Source: Lichenicola sp964249735 (lineage in GTDB: Bacteria > Pseudomonadota > Alphaproteobacteria > Acetobacterales > Acetobacteraceae). From it: DNA of 64,000 bases. The stretch lies in the NCBI GenBank assembly GCA_964249735.1, contig CAXUDP010000005.1:4104-68103 (forward strand), given 5' to 3'. Numbering within the stretch: position 1 is the stretch's first letter; each line of letters opens with the position of its first letter. Positions 1-9,240 of this stretch are shown in pieces. The notes under the pieces are model-generated. The model ran no database searches and was not told the DNA's origin. It was given only the letters and a program-made list of their open reading frames with translations. A program made the position numbers and the translations under genes.

Positions 1-152
1 TGCTGCGTCGGGACGGCCATACCCAGCTGGTGTACAAGCACGCGATCAGCACCGTGATGCCGGCGGCACCGATCGCACTGTTCGACCAGAACAAGGTGGA
101 AGGCGGGGCCGAACCGGACGGGGACACGGTGTCGGCTAAGGGTGCCGCCTGA
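1..152 (+). CDS. hfq: RNA chaperone Hfq, C-terminal part (5' truncated by window edge)
   Basis: Reading from base 3, the peptide contains VYKHAISTVMP, the hallmark Sm2 motif (YKHAIST) of Hfq, preceded by a QLVYK strand and followed by a short acidic/Gly tail ending in TGA at 150-152. Hfq forms a hexameric ring that pairs small RNAs with mRNAs. Only about the last 49 residues are inside the window; the Sm1 motif lies upstream. The next gene, hflX, begins two bases after the stop, the hfq-hflX order found in many proteobacteria, which supports cotranscription. The call rests on a distinctive motif plus synteny. Confidence 0.95.
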   Translation, partial: LRRDGHTQLVYKHAISTVMPAAPIALFDQNKVEGGAEPDGDTVSAKGAA

Positions 153-154
153 GG

Positions 155-1570
155 GTGGCAACCGGCGGGAGGATGCAGCCGACACGCGCTGCGGTCATCC
201 TGCCTTGGGACCGCGAGGACCGTCAGCACGACGGGACGTCGGATGGGCATCGCCACGAGACGCGTGCGGCGGAAGCGCGTCTGGAGGAGGCGGTCGGCCT
301 CGCGGCGTCCATCGGGCTGGTGATCGTGCGCCGGGCCGTGCTGCCGATTCGCGGCAGGCGGCCGGCGACTCTGCTCGGCAGCGGGCAGGTGGAGTCCCTC
401 GCCGAGACGATCACGCGGGATGCGGTCGCCGTGGTGATCATGGACTCGCGGCTGAGCCCGGTGCAGCAGCGCAACCTGGAGCGCTCGCTGGGCTGCAAGG
501 TGATCGACCGCACCGGGCTGATCCTGGACATCTTTGGCGAGCGCGCGGCGACGCGAGAGGGCTCGCTGCAGGTGGAGCTCGCGCATCTCGAGTACCAGCG
601 TAGCCGGCTGGTGCGGTCCTGGACCCACCTCGAGCGGCAGCGTGGCGGGTTCGGCTTCCTGGGCGGTCCGGGCGAGACGCAGATCGAGGCCGACCGGCGG
701 CTGATCGGCGATCGGATCGTGCGGCTGAAGAAGGAGCTAGAACAGGTCCGGCGCACGCGCGGGTTGCATCGCGACGCGCGCAAGCGGGTGCCGTTCCCGG
801 TGGTGGCCCTGGTCGGCTACACCAACGCGGGCAAGTCGACGCTGTTCAATGCCCTCACCGGGGCAGCGGTACATGTGCAGGACCAGCTGTTCGCCACGCT
901 GGACCCGACCATGCGCGGACTGACGCTGCCGTCGGGGCGCAAGGTGATCCTGTCCGATACGGTGGGCTTCATCAGCGAGCTCCCGACCGAGCTGGTGGCC
1001 GCGTTCCGAGCGACGCTGGAGGAGGTGGCGGAAGCCGACGTCATCCTGCACGTACGCGACGCGGCGCATCCGGACAGCGCGGCGCAGCGCAGCGACGTGA
1101 TCGCGGTGCTGAACGGCATGGTCGAGGATGGAACGCTGGACGCGGCATGGCCGGAGCGGGTGATCGAGGTGCTGAACAAGGCCGACCTGCTGGGCGGCCT
1201 GGATCAGGTTACGGCACGGGGTGCGGAAGTCATCTCCGCCATCACCGGCGACGGATTGGACCGGCTGGCGGCGGTGATCGACGGGCACATGCTGCAGGCG
1301 ACCGAGCAGGTGGAGTTCCGCGTGACCGTGCAGGACGGCGCCTTGCTCGCCTGGCTGTATGCGCATGGCGAGGTGGTCGACCGGAGCGATGGCGAGGAGG
1401 AGATCCGGCTGGTGGTCAGGCTGCTGCCGGCCGACCGTGCCCGCTTCGAGCGGCAGCAGCATCAGGACGGAACGGATCGGCAGGACGCAAACCGCATCCG
1501 CATCGCGCCGTTGACCCGTCGCGCGTCGGGCGGCACCGATCGGCGGCGCGGCGGGAAGGACTGGGAATGA
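155..1570 (+). CDS. hflX: GTPase HflX
   Basis: HflX is a ribosome-binding GTPase that splits stalled 70S ribosomes, especially under heat stress. The 471-residue product has the N-terminal HflX domain (about 45-210, with the Gly-rich GGFGFLGGPGETQIE segment near 165-178) followed by a G domain: P-loop GYTNAGKS at 221-228, DTVG at 268-271 and NKAD at 341-344. Length is normal for alphaproteobacterial HflX. The start used is GTG at 155, two bases after the hfq stop; an in-frame ATG at 173 is the alternative and has GGGAGG directly against it, an unusually short spacing. The stop overlaps the next gene's ATG (ATGA), so the three genes probably share one transcript. Confidence 0.93.
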   Translation: MATGGRMQPTRAAVILPWDREDRQHDGTSDGHRHETRAAEARLEEAVGLAASIGLVIVRRAVLPIRGRRPATLLGSGQVESLAETITRDAVAVVIMDSRLSPVQQRNLERSLGCKVIDRTGLILDIFGERAATREGSLQVELAHLEYQRSRLVRSWTHLERQRGGFGFLGGPGETQIEADRRLIGDRIVRLKKELEQVRRTRGLHRDARKRVPFPVVALVGYTNAGKSTLFNALTGAAVHVQDQLFATLDPTMRGLTLPSGRKVILSDTVGFISELPTELVAAFRATLEEVAEADVILHVRDAAHPDSAAQRSDVIAVLNGMVEDGTLDAAWPERVIEVLNKADLLGGLDQVTARGAEVISAITGDGLDRLAAVIDGHMLQATEQVEFRVTVQDGALLAWLYAHGEVVDRSDGEEEIRLVVRLLPADRARFERQQHQDGTDRQDANRIRIAPLTRRASGGTDRRRGGKDWE

Positions 1571-2400
1571 ACGGGATTTTTTCGGTGGCCGATGCGGTCG
1601 AGGTGACGCAGATCCTGCGTGCCGCGGCCCGGGCGGAGGTCATGCCGCGCTTCCGTCGCCTCGGCAGCGACGACGTCCGCACCAAGAGCGGGCCGACCGA
1701 CCTCGTCACCGTGGCGGACGAGGCAGCGGAGCGGCTGATTACCCAGGGGCTGGAACGGCTGTTCCCGGGCTGCGTGGTGATCGGGGAGGAGGCCACCGCC
1801 GCCGATCCGGACCTGCTCGACCGGCTTGGCGATGCGGAGCTCGCCTTCGTGGTGGATCCGATCGACGGCACGTCCAACTTCGCTGCCGGAGTACCGCTGT
1901 TCGGGGTGATGGCGGCCGCCGTGATGCGAGGCGAGGTGGTGGGAGCGGTGATCCATGATCCGCTCTGCGACGATGCGGCCGTTGCGGTCAGGGGCGAGGG
2001 AGCCTGGCTCGAACACGCCAATGGGCAACAGGTGACGCTTCGGGTGGCGGCGCCGGCGGTACCATCGGAGATGACCGGCAACGCAGCCTGGCGGCACCTG
2101 CCACAGCCGCTGCGCGACCGGGTGGCACTCAACCTGCCGCGTGTGCTGGCCAGCTGGGACTACCGCTGCGCCGCGCAGGAATATCGCGTCCTTGCGTCAG
2201 GGCACTGCCACTTCCTGATCTTCAATCGGCTGATGCCGTGGGACCACCTGCCGGGCTGGCTGCTTCATGCCGAGGCGGGCGGCTACTGCGCGCATTTCGA
2301 CGGGACGCCATACCTGGCGACGGATCGGGCAGGGGGGCTGCTCTACGCGCCGGACCGGGATAGCTGGCTGGCGCTCTACGACACCTTGCTGGCAGCCTGA
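1567..2400 (+). CDS. Inositol monophosphatase family protein
   Basis: This is a 277-residue Mg-dependent sugar-phosphate phosphatase of the IMPase/FIG superfamily. Visible family motifs are the GEEA metal-ligand motif (near residue 75), DPIDGTSNF (near 98-106) and a C-terminal WDHLPG (the W-D-x-x-x-G motif). Members act on inositol phosphate, histidinol phosphate or 3'-phosphoadenosine phosphate; the sequence does not tell which. The ATG overlaps the hflX stop (ATGA), suggesting translational coupling. Its 3' end overlaps the convergent mazG gene by about 25 bases, so the two transcripts are antisense to each other there. Confidence 0.88.
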   Translation: MNGIFSVADAVEVTQILRAAARAEVMPRFRRLGSDDVRTKSGPTDLVTVADEAAERLITQGLERLFPGCVVIGEEATAADPDLLDRLGDAELAFVVDPIDGTSNFAAGVPLFGVMAAAVMRGEVVGAVIHDPLCDDAAVAVRGEGAWLEHANGQQVTLRVAAPAVPSEMTGNAAWRHLPQPLRDRVALNLPRVLASWDYRCAAQEYRVLASGHCHFLIFNRLMPWDHLPGWLLHAEAGGYCAHFDGTPYLATDRAGGLLYAPDRDSWLALYDTLLAA

Positions 2401-3215
2401 GCGTCAGCCTCCTGCCGCTCCGCGGCCTTGGCGGCCTGCCAGCCGGCTTCCATCTCGTCCAGCCCGGTTTCGGCGAGCGACCGGCCAGTGGCCTCAATCG
2501 ACCGCTCCATGTGCTCGAAGCGGCGCTGGAATTTGGTGTTCGCCTCGCGCAGGCAGGCTTCCGGATCGAGGCGGAGGCTGCGCGACAGGTTGGCGACGGT
2601 GAACAGGACGTCGCCGATCTCGTCGCGGAGCCGGGCGGGATCCGCACTGTCGAGCTCGGCACGCAGCTCGGCCAGCTCCTCGGTGATCTTGTCGATCACC
2701 AGCACCGGTTCTTGCCAGTCGAAGCCGACGCGGGCGGCGCGGGCGCACAGCTTGCTGGCGCGCGACAGGGCCGGGAGGTTGAGCGGGATGCCGGCTAGGA
2801 CGCCGTGCTCGGCGCGGCCGCGGCGCTCGGCCGCCTTAGTGTCCTCCCAGAACGTGCCGGCGTTCAGGACGGTCTCATTGCCGAAGACGTGCGGATGGCG
2901 TCGCACCATCTTGTCGGCGATCAGGCGGGTGATGGCAGCGAAGTCGAAGCGGCTCTCCGTCTGGCCCAGGCTGGCGTAGTAGACGACCTGCAGCAGCAGG
3001 TCGCCGAGCTCGTCCGGAAGGGCCACCCAGTCGCGGCGGGCAATGGCGTCGGCGACCTCATAGGCTTCGTCTATGGTGTAGGGCGCGATGCTGTCGAAGG
3101 TTTGCGCCTGGTCCCAGGGACAGCCGGTCGTCGGATCCCGGAGGGCGGCCATGATGTCCAGCAGCCGGATCAGCTGCCGGGCGGGATCGGCATCGAGGGT
3201 GGTGGGTTCGGTCAT
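2376..3215 (-). CDS. mazG: Nucleoside triphosphate pyrophosphohydrolase MazG
   Basis: MazG hydrolyses NTPs/dNTPs to monophosphates plus pyrophosphate and cleans or tunes nucleotide pools. The protein has the tandem MazG arrangement: the first repeat with CPWDQAQTFDSIAPYTIDEAYE and DELGDLLLQVVYYA, the second with ITEELAELRAEL and DEIGDVLFTVANLSR. These Glu/Asp-rich helices bind Mg. The start is set at the ATG at 3215 (MTEPTT); an upstream in-frame extension lacks MazG similarity. Length about 279 residues is normal. It is convergent with, and overlaps, the phosphatase gene. Confidence 0.93.
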   Translation of the reverse strand: MTEPTTLDADPARQLIRLLDIMAALRDPTTGCPWDQAQTFDSIAPYTIDEAYEVADAIARRDWVALPDELGDLLLQVVYYASLGQTESRFDFAAITRLIADKMVRRHPHVFGNETVLNAGTFWEDTKAAERRGRAEHGVLAGIPLNLPALSRASKLCARAARVGFDWQEPVLVIDKITEELAELRAELDSADPARLRDEIGDVLFTVANLSRSLRLDPEACLREANTKFQRRFEHMERSIEATGRSLAETGLDEMEAGWQAAKAAERQEADAQAASKVS

Positions 3216-3283
3216 CAGACGAGGGTGCCCGGGGGCCGGAAGGCCGGCAAGTGCGCTACGGGGAGCTTTGCTCCACACACCGT

Positions 3284-3297
3284 ATAATGAATATTAT
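3284..3297. repeat. AT-rich palindrome between mazG and the SpoVR gene
   Basis: ATAATGAATATTAT has perfect ATAAT/ATTAT arms around a 4-base centre and stands out in a GC-rich region. It lies about 70 bases upstream of mazG on the minus strand and 15 bases beyond the end of the SpoVR gene. It could be a protein-binding site or the AT-rich core of a mazG promoter, but I could not place a -35 box at correct spacing on either strand. Confidence 0.3.
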
Positions 3298-3311
3298 GCC
3301 AACTCGGATGG

Positions 3312-4880
3312 TCAGCTAGCGGGGCGGGGCGGTGATGCCAAGTGCGTTGCCAGCACCGTGTCGGTTTGGCGGTCGATCTCCAGCAGCCGGACCTCGTAGC
3401 CCCAAAGGTCCGCCAAGTGGCGCAGCGAGGCCTGGGCGTCCTTCTCGTCCAGCAGATGGCCCGGGCTGGTACGGTGCTGCAGCCGGAGGCAGCGGTCGCC
3501 GGACAGGTCGACGTCGACGATCTCGATGTCGACGTAGAAGTTGCCGGGGTTATAGGACCGGGCGACGCTGCGGCGTATGTCGCGGTAGCCCTGGGCGTCG
3601 TGGATCGCGTCGACCAGCAGGTAGGGCTTCTCGGTGTCGTCTCGCAGGCGGAACAGCTTGAACTGGCGCATGACCGCCGGCGACAGGAACTGCTGGATGA
3701 AGCTCTCGTCGCGATACTCAGCCCAGGCGTGGTGCAGCGTGCCGATGGCGTCGTTGTTGCCGGCGATGTCCGGGAACCAGGCGCGGTCCTCATCCGTCGG
3801 CGCCTCGCAGACCCGGGCGATGTCGGTCATCATCGCGTAGCCCAGCGCATACGGGTTGAAGTTCGGGCCGCCGCCCACGTCGAAGCCGGGCTGGCTGATC
3901 ACGTTGGTGGTGGAATGGATGGTTTCCAGGAAGGCGGCGTCGTCGATCTGCCCGCGCGCGTGCAGCCGCGACATGATCTCGTAGTGCACCCAGGTGGCGC
4001 AGCCTTCGTTCATCATCTTGGCCTGGGGCTGCGGGTAGAAGTACTGGGCGATGAGCCGGACGATGCGGATCACCTCGCGTTCCCAGGGCGCCAGAAGCGG
4101 CGCGTTCTTCTCCAGGAAGTAGAGCACGTTCTCTTCCGGCAGCCCAAGCCGGCGGCGGCGCTCGGCCGCGGTGTCGGGCCCCTTCTCGGTCTTGGTTCCT
4201 GGTACGGTGCGCCACAGGTCGTTGAACACGCTGTCCTCGTGCTCGCGCCGGTCGCGCTCGCGCTGCTGCTCGACCTTGAGGTCGATCACCCGCGTGCCGC
4301 TGTGCCGGTGCACGCCCTGGTTCTGCAGCGCGTGGGCGGCGTCGAGGATGCGCTCGACCGCTTGCACGCCGTGCCGGTCCTCGCACTGCGCGATGTAGCC
4401 GCGGGCGAACTCCAGGTAGTCGAGGATGCCGGACGGCGCGGTCCACTCGCGGAACAGGCGGTTGTTCTTGAAGAAGTGGTTGTGGCCGAAGGCTGCGTGC
4501 GCGATCACCAGCGCCTGCATGGTGGCGCTGTTCTCCTCCATCAGGTAGCTGATGCACGGGTCGGAGTTGATCACCACCTCGTAGGCCAGGCCCATCAGGC
4601 CACGCTTGTACGCATTCTCGTGGCCGACGAAGCGCTTGCCGAACGACCAGTGCTTGTAGATCAGCGGCATGCCGTGGGAGGTGTACACGTCGAGCATCTG
4701 TTCCGACGTGATGACCTCGATCCGGTTTGCGTACACGTCGAGCTTGAGCTCGTCGAGGGCGATGCGCTCGATCGCGTCATAGGACCGGCGCAGGATGTCG
4801 AAGTTCCACTCCGAGCCGCTGTAGAGCAGTCCGGCTGGCGAGGAATCGGTAGGTGCGCTGATGGTATCGAGCGGGCTCAT
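3312..4880 (-). CDS. SpoVR family protein (YcgB-like)
   Basis: A 522-residue SpoVR-family protein; the B. subtilis member is needed for spore cortex formation, and the proteobacterial YcgB is a stress/starvation protein of unknown biochemistry. Family traits visible include YSGSEWNFDILRRSYDAIER at the N terminus, the HNHFFKNN and MNEGCATWVHYEIM segments (His/Glu residues typical of the family) and NPYALGYAMM. The start is ATG at 4880, preceded by a GGGGAGG ribosome-binding site; an upstream in-frame extension is not conserved. It is the last gene of the prkA-yeaH-spoVR operon and follows the DUF444 gene by 13 bases. The three genes co-occur widely and are presumed to work together. Confidence 0.93.
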   Translation of the reverse strand: MSPLDTISAPTDSSPAGLLYSGSEWNFDILRRSYDAIERIALDELKLDVYANRIEVITSEQMLDVYTSHGMPLIYKHWSFGKRFVGHENAYKRGLMGLAYEVVINSDPCISYLMEENSATMQALVIAHAAFGHNHFFKNNRLFREWTAPSGILDYLEFARGYIAQCEDRHGVQAVERILDAAHALQNQGVHRHSGTRVIDLKVEQQRERDRREHEDSVFNDLWRTVPGTKTEKGPDTAAERRRRLGLPEENVLYFLEKNAPLLAPWEREVIRIVRLIAQYFYPQPQAKMMNEGCATWVHYEIMSRLHARGQIDDAAFLETIHSTTNVISQPGFDVGGGPNFNPYALGYAMMTDIARVCEAPTDEDRAWFPDIAGNNDAIGTLHHAWAEYRDESFIQQFLSPAVMRQFKLFRLRDDTEKPYLLVDAIHDAQGYRDIRRSVARSYNPGNFYVDIEIVDVDLSGDRCLRLQHRTSPGHLLDEKDAQASLRHLADLWGYEVRLLEIDRQTDTVLATHLASPPRPAS

Positions 4881-4893
4881 GGGCACCCTCCCC

Positions 4894-6177
4894 TCACGCG
4901 GTTTCGGGCTTCTTGGCGAACAAATCGCGGAACACCGGGAAGATGTCGCGCTTGTCGCCGACCTGTCGCATGACGAGGCGGTCGTTGTTGTCGGCGACGC
5001 CGCGGTAGCCGCGCCACAGGTCGGTGTCGCCACGAATCACCGCGCCGGAGCCGATGATCTCGATGTAGGCGTAGTACTGCACAAGCGGCAGGATCTGGTC
5101 CTTGAGCAGCGCACAGGATTTCGGCGTGTCGCTGCCGGAATTGTCACCGTCCGAGGCCTGCGCCACGTAGATGTTCCAGCTGTCGGCGGGATAGCGTTCG
5201 GACTGTACCCGGAGCAGCTCGACCAGGGCGGACGAAACGATGGTGCCGCCCGTGCGCGGGTCGTGGAAGAAGGTGTCCTCGTCGACCTCCTCCGCCACCT
5301 CCGAATGGCGGATGAACACTAGGTCGACGCGCTTGTAGCGTCGCTCCAGGAACACGTGCAGCAGCAGGAAGAACCGCTTGGCGAGGTCCTTCATGCGCTC
5401 GGTCATGGAGCCGGATACATCCATCAGGCAGAACATGACCGCGCGCGTGGTCGGCTTCGGCATGACGGTGAAGCGGCGGTAGCGCATGTCCACCGGGTCG
5501 ATCCACGGCACCCGGTTCATCCGGCGCAGGGCGATGTGCAGCTCGGAGCGAAGCGCGTCCAACGTGTCCGGATCGCCACCTTCCTGTTCCAGGGCGGCGA
5601 TGCGCAGTTCCAGCTCCGCGACTAGGTCGGGCTTGGGACGACGCAGCCCGATGCGGCGTGCCATCGAGTGCCGCATGGTGCGGCCGAGGTCGAGTTGCGA
5701 TGGCGAGCCGTCGCTGCTGAGGCCGGCGCGGCTGATGGTTGTGGTGTCGGTGCTGGCGATCTGGCGCTTCACCAGGTCGGGCAGCGCCAGGTCGTCGAAG
5801 AAGGCGTCCAGGAACTCGTCTCGGCTCAGCACGAAGCGGAAGCTGTCCTCCCCGCCCCCGTCCTCGCCGGCCTCCCCGGCACCGCCCTTTCCCTTGCCGG
5901 ATGGCGGCCGCTGCAGACGGTCGCCGGGCGAGAACACCTTGTTGCCGGACAGCACGACGTCGCGCACGCCCGACGAGAACACGCGGTGCAGGCTCGGCTC
6001 GTGTAGCGCATCGGACGGGATCGAGATCGCGCGTTCCTGCCCCACCTCGCGCAGCTTGCCCGACGCGACCGCATCGCGGGCGGCGCGCTGCACCGCCTCG
6101 CGCGCCCGGACCAGGACGCGCCGACGGTTTTCCAGGTTCTTGCCGTGCGGGTTGGGCCGGCGGTCGATGATGTCCAC
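4894..6177 (-). CDS. YeaH/YhbH family protein (DUF444, VWA-like)
   Basis: A 427-residue DUF444 protein. The N terminus (DRRPNPHGKNLENRRR) and the GDRLQRPPSGKGKGG low-complexity linker are typical, and the C-terminal half carries a von Willebrand A-like fold with a MIDAS motif in FCLMDVSGSM (D-x-S-x-S). The E. coli homologue yeaH sits beside yeaG (prkA) as here. The protein is thought to be a partner or substrate of the PrkA kinase, but its molecular activity is unknown. It lies between prkA (about 19 bases upstream) and the SpoVR gene, all in one direction. Confidence 0.93.
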   Translation of the reverse strand: MDIIDRRPNPHGKNLENRRRVLVRAREAVQRAARDAVASGKLREVGQERAISIPSDALHEPSLHRVFSSGVRDVVLSGNKVFSPGDRLQRPPSGKGKGGAGEAGEDGGGEDSFRFVLSRDEFLDAFFDDLALPDLVKRQIASTDTTTISRAGLSSDGSPSQLDLGRTMRHSMARRIGLRRPKPDLVAELELRIAALEQEGGDPDTLDALRSELHIALRRMNRVPWIDPVDMRYRRFTVMPKPTTRAVMFCLMDVSGSMTERMKDLAKRFFLLLHVFLERRYKRVDLVFIRHSEVAEEVDEDTFFHDPRTGGTIVSSALVELLRVQSERYPADSWNIYVAQASDGDNSGSDTPKSCALLKDQILPLVQYYAYIEIIGSGAVIRGDTDLWRGYRGVADNNDRLVMRQVGDKRDIFPVFRDLFAKKPETA

Positions 6178-6196
6178 GCGTCAGGTCATCCGCTCG

Positions 6197-8143
6197 TCAG
6201 GCCGACTGCTTGACGCGCATGTACCACTCGACCAGGCGGCGCACCTGCCGCTCGGTATAGCCGCGCGAGACCATGCGCTCGACGAACTGGCCGTGCTTGG
6301 TCTCGGTGTCGCCGTCCTTCTTGGAGCCGAAGCTGATGACCGGCAACAGGTCCTCCACCTGGGAGAACATCCGCTTCTCGATCACGTCGCGGATCTTCTC
6401 GTAGGAGTTCCAGGAAGGGTTGCGTCCGCCGTTGTTGGCGCGCGCGCGCAGCGAGAACTTCACCACCTCGTTGCGGAAGTCCTTCGGGTTGGCGATCCCG
6501 GCCGGCTTCTCGATCTTGGTCAGCTCGGCGTTCAGCAGGTCGCGGCTCATCATCTGGCCGGTGTCGGGATCCTTGAAGTCCTGGTCCTCGATCCAGGCGT
6601 CGGCGTAGTCGAGGTAGCGGTCGAACAGGTTCTGGCCGTAGTCGTGGTAGCTTTCCAGGTAAGCCTTCTGGATCTCGTTGCCGACGAACTCGGCGTAGCG
6701 TCCGGCGAGTTCCGACTTCAGCACCGCGAGGTAGCCGGCCTCGACCTCCGGCGGGAACTGCTCGCGACGCACCGCCTGCTCCAGCACGTACATCAGGTGC
6801 ACCGGATCGGCGGCGATCTCGTTGGAGTCGTGGTTGAAGGTGGCGGACAGTACCTTGAAGGCGAACCGGGTCGACACGCCGTCCATGCCCTCGTCGACGC
6901 CGGCGGCGTCGCGATACTCCTGCATGGTCTTGGCCTTGGGATCAGTTTCGCGGATGTTCTCGCCGTCATACACGCGCATCTTGGCGAACTGCGACGAGTT
7001 GGGATGCGGCTTGAGGCGCGACAGCACGGCAAAGCGGGCGAGCATCTGGAAGGTGTTGGGCGCGCAGGGCGCCTCGCCCAGCGCCGAGGAGCGGATCAGC
7101 TTCTCGTAGATGCGCGTCTCCTCAGTGGCACGCAGGCAGTACGGCACCTTGATCACGCAGACGCGATCGAGAAAGGCCTCGTTGGTGCGGTTGTTGCGGA
7201 AGCTCTGCCATTCCGCCTCGTTGGAATGGGCCAGGATCATGCCGGTGAACGGGATCGAGCCGATGTTCTCGGTGCCGACGTAGTTGCCCTCCTGCGTCGC
7301 GGTGAGCAGCGGATGCAACATCTTGATCGGCGCCTTGAACATCTCGACGAACTCGAGCAGCCCCTGGTTGGCGCGGTTGAGGCCGCCGGAGAAGCCGTAA
7401 GCGTCGGGATCGTTCTGGCTGTGCGTCTCGAGCTGGCGGATGTCGACCTTGCCGACCAGGGCGGAAACGTCCTGGTTGTTGTCGTCACCCGGTTCGGTCT
7501 TGGCGATGCCGATCTGGCGCAGCTTGGAGGGATGCAGCTTGACCACGCGGAAGCGCGACAGGTCGCCGTCGAACTCCTCAAGCCGCTTCAGCGCCCAGGG
7601 ACTTGCGATGCCTGTCAGCACGCGGCGCGGGATGTTGTAGCGGGCAAGGAGGCTCGGCCCCATGCGCTCGACGTCGAACAGGCCGAGCGGGGACTCGAAC
7701 ACCGGGCTCAGCTGCTTGCCGGCCTTGAGCACGTAGATCGACTCGCGCTCCATCAAGGTCTTGAGCCGCTCGCCGAGCGACGACTTGCCGCCCCCGACCG
7801 GGCCCAGCAGATAAAGGATCTGCTTGCGCTCCTCCAGTCCCTGGGCGGCATGACGGAAGAAGCCGACGATCCGCTCGATCGTCTCCTCCATGCCGTGGAA
7901 GTCGGAGAAGGCCGGGTAGGTCCGGATGGTTCGGTTCATGAACACGCGGGCGAGGCGCGTGTCCTTGGAGGTGTCGATCGGCACCGGCTCGCCGATCGCC
8001 TTGAGCATGCGCTCAGACGCGCTCGCGTAGCAGGAGGGGTCGGCGGCACACAGGTCGAGGTATTCAGCGAGACTCATCTCGGTTTCGCGCCGTTCGTCGC
8101 GCATGGCGGTCGCTAGCGTGAAAACGTCGTCGAGTGGCGCCAT
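6197..8143 (-). CDS. prkA: PrkA family serine protein kinase
   Basis: A 648-residue PrkA/YeaG protein: an AAA+ ATPase domain followed by a PrkA C-terminal domain with distant kinase similarity. The P-loop GPVGGGKSS is at about residues 114-122 and the N-terminal PrkA domain has YPAFSDFHGMEETIERIV. E. coli YeaG is induced in nitrogen starvation and autophosphorylates. The start chosen is ATG at 8143 (MAPLDD), which has GGGGAGAG seven bases upstream; an in-frame codon at 8194 lacks such a site. It is the first gene of the three-gene operon, so its promoter should lie in the 306-base gap upstream. Confidence 0.94.
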   Translation of the reverse strand: MAPLDDVFTLATAMRDERRETEMSLAEYLDLCAADPSCYASASERMLKAIGEPVPIDTSKDTRLARVFMNRTIRTYPAFSDFHGMEETIERIVGFFRHAAQGLEERKQILYLLGPVGGGKSSLGERLKTLMERESIYVLKAGKQLSPVFESPLGLFDVERMGPSLLARYNIPRRVLTGIASPWALKRLEEFDGDLSRFRVVKLHPSKLRQIGIAKTEPGDDNNQDVSALVGKVDIRQLETHSQNDPDAYGFSGGLNRANQGLLEFVEMFKAPIKMLHPLLTATQEGNYVGTENIGSIPFTGMILAHSNEAEWQSFRNNRTNEAFLDRVCVIKVPYCLRATEETRIYEKLIRSSALGEAPCAPNTFQMLARFAVLSRLKPHPNSSQFAKMRVYDGENIRETDPKAKTMQEYRDAAGVDEGMDGVSTRFAFKVLSATFNHDSNEIAADPVHLMYVLEQAVRREQFPPEVEAGYLAVLKSELAGRYAEFVGNEIQKAYLESYHDYGQNLFDRYLDYADAWIEDQDFKDPDTGQMMSRDLLNAELTKIEKPAGIANPKDFRNEVVKFSLRARANNGGRNPSWNSYEKIRDVIEKRMFSQVEDLLPVISFGSKKDGDTETKHGQFVERMVSRGYTERQVRRLVEWYMRVKQSA

Positions 8144-8449
8144 GCACAGCTCTCCCCAAATACTGGGCGCCCCGCCCGACCGGAAGATGGCCACGCCCGG
8201 ACCGGATTCATCCTGTCCTGTGTCGTGATCTCCTGTCAGGTCCTCCCAAGTGGAGGCCGCGGCGGATAAGGGTCCGGATTGCCGAAACCTTCCGTCCGTG
8301 GTCGAGGCAACATCACCGATCCTGCGCAGCGGAACCTTTGGACCGCCGCTTGGTGAAGGCTATCGCTGCCCCAGCGCGCGATTCAACTAAATTGCAGGCC
8401 ACGCCACCAGGATCGACCGGTGATTGCAGACGTGACACAGGACGGTGAT
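8144..8449. other. Intergenic region upstream of prkA
   Basis: This stretch separates the end of the MBL hydrolase gene from prkA, both on the minus strand. It must hold the prkA promoter. I see the prkA ribosome-binding site at its left end and a short CCTCC/GGAGG dyad near 8250, but no convincing sigma-70 boxes and no U-tailed terminator. No credible gene is present. Confidence 0.5.
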
Positions 8450-9235
8450 CTAGAGCGACAGGATCATCCCGTCGTGCCCGGCTTCGATGCCGGGCGGCAG
8501 GTTGGCGTGCAGCCAGGCCCAGTCCATGTCTGTGCCCATGTGGGTCAGGATCGTGCGGTCGATGCCGAGCCGGCTCGCCCAGCGCGTGACTAGGCCGAGA
8601 TCGGCATGGGCCGGGTGCGGCGCGCGCTGGAAGCAGTCGACCAGCCAGATGCGGCTGCCGGCGAGGATCGACAGGGCCATCTCGTCGAGCCGCACCACGT
8701 CGGTCGAGTAGCTGAAGTCGCCGATGCGGAAGCCGAGGGTGGTGCCGCTGCCATGCACCTGCTCGAACAGGACGAGGCGGCTGCCGGCGATCTCAACGGT
8801 GGTGCCGGCGCACACCGGGTGCTGCAGCATGACCGGCCGGTAGAAGCCGGGTGGCGACCAGGGTTTGAAGGCGTAGCGGAAACGGGACTCGATCTCCGCC
8901 AGCACCGGCTCGGTGCCGAACGCCTCGATCGGGCGGTCGAGGATGCGGTTCAGGCTGCGCACGTCGTCCAGCCCGGCGACGTGATCGGCATGCGCGTGGG
9001 TATAGAAGACGGCGTCGATCCGGCCGATGCCGACCGACAGCAGCTGGGTGCGGAGGTCGGGCGAGGTGTCCACTAGCACACGGTCGCCCCGCGCGTTCTC
9101 GATCACGATCGAGGAGCGGCTGCGCCGGTTGCGCGGTTCCTCCGGGTCGCACAGGCCCCAGTCGCCCCGCCCATCCGGACCGCCCAGCATCGGCACGCCG
9201 GCGGAGCCGCCGCAGCCGAGGATGATGACGCGCAC
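8450..9235 (-). CDS. MBL-fold metallo-hydrolase (PhnP-like phosphodiesterase family)
   Basis: A 261-residue metallo-beta-lactamase-fold protein with the metal motif THAHADHVAGLDD (H-x-H-x-D-H), a Gly-rich N-terminal strand GCGGSAGVPMLGG and a C-terminal THMGTDMDW segment. It resembles COG1235, which includes PhnP (phosphoribosyl 1,2-cyclic phosphate phosphodiesterase); the physiological substrate in this non-phn setting is not known. The likely start is GTG at 9235, five bases past the tatD stop. It is the last gene of a long operon; the metG-tatD-MBL order is common in alphaproteobacteria. Confidence 0.87.
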   Translation of the reverse strand: MRVIILGCGGSAGVPMLGGPDGRGDWGLCDPEEPRNRRSRSSIVIENARGDRVLVDTSPDLRTQLLSVGIGRIDAVFYTHAHADHVAGLDDVRSLNRILDRPIEAFGTEPVLAEIESRFRYAFKPWSPPGFYRPVMLQHPVCAGTTVEIAGSRLVLFEQVHGSGTTLGFRIGDFSYSTDVVRLDEMALSILAGSRIWLVDCFQRAPHPAHADLGLVTRWASRLGIDRTILTHMGTDMDWAWLHANLPPGIEAGHDGMILSL

Positions 9236-9240
9236 GGCGG

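Noticed and set aside
3283..3288. TATAAT on the plus strand near mazG
   Set aside because: No gene follows in that direction and no -35 box lies at proper spacing; kept only as part of the AT-rich palindrome.
5486..8116. Long plus-strand reading frame opposite the PrkA and DUF444 genes
   Set aside because: It mirrors well-conserved minus-strand genes and encodes His/Arg/Leu-rich sequence without any family; typical antisense openness in GC-rich DNA. The same holds for long antisense frames at 46528-49005, 52314-55145 and 57466-59619.
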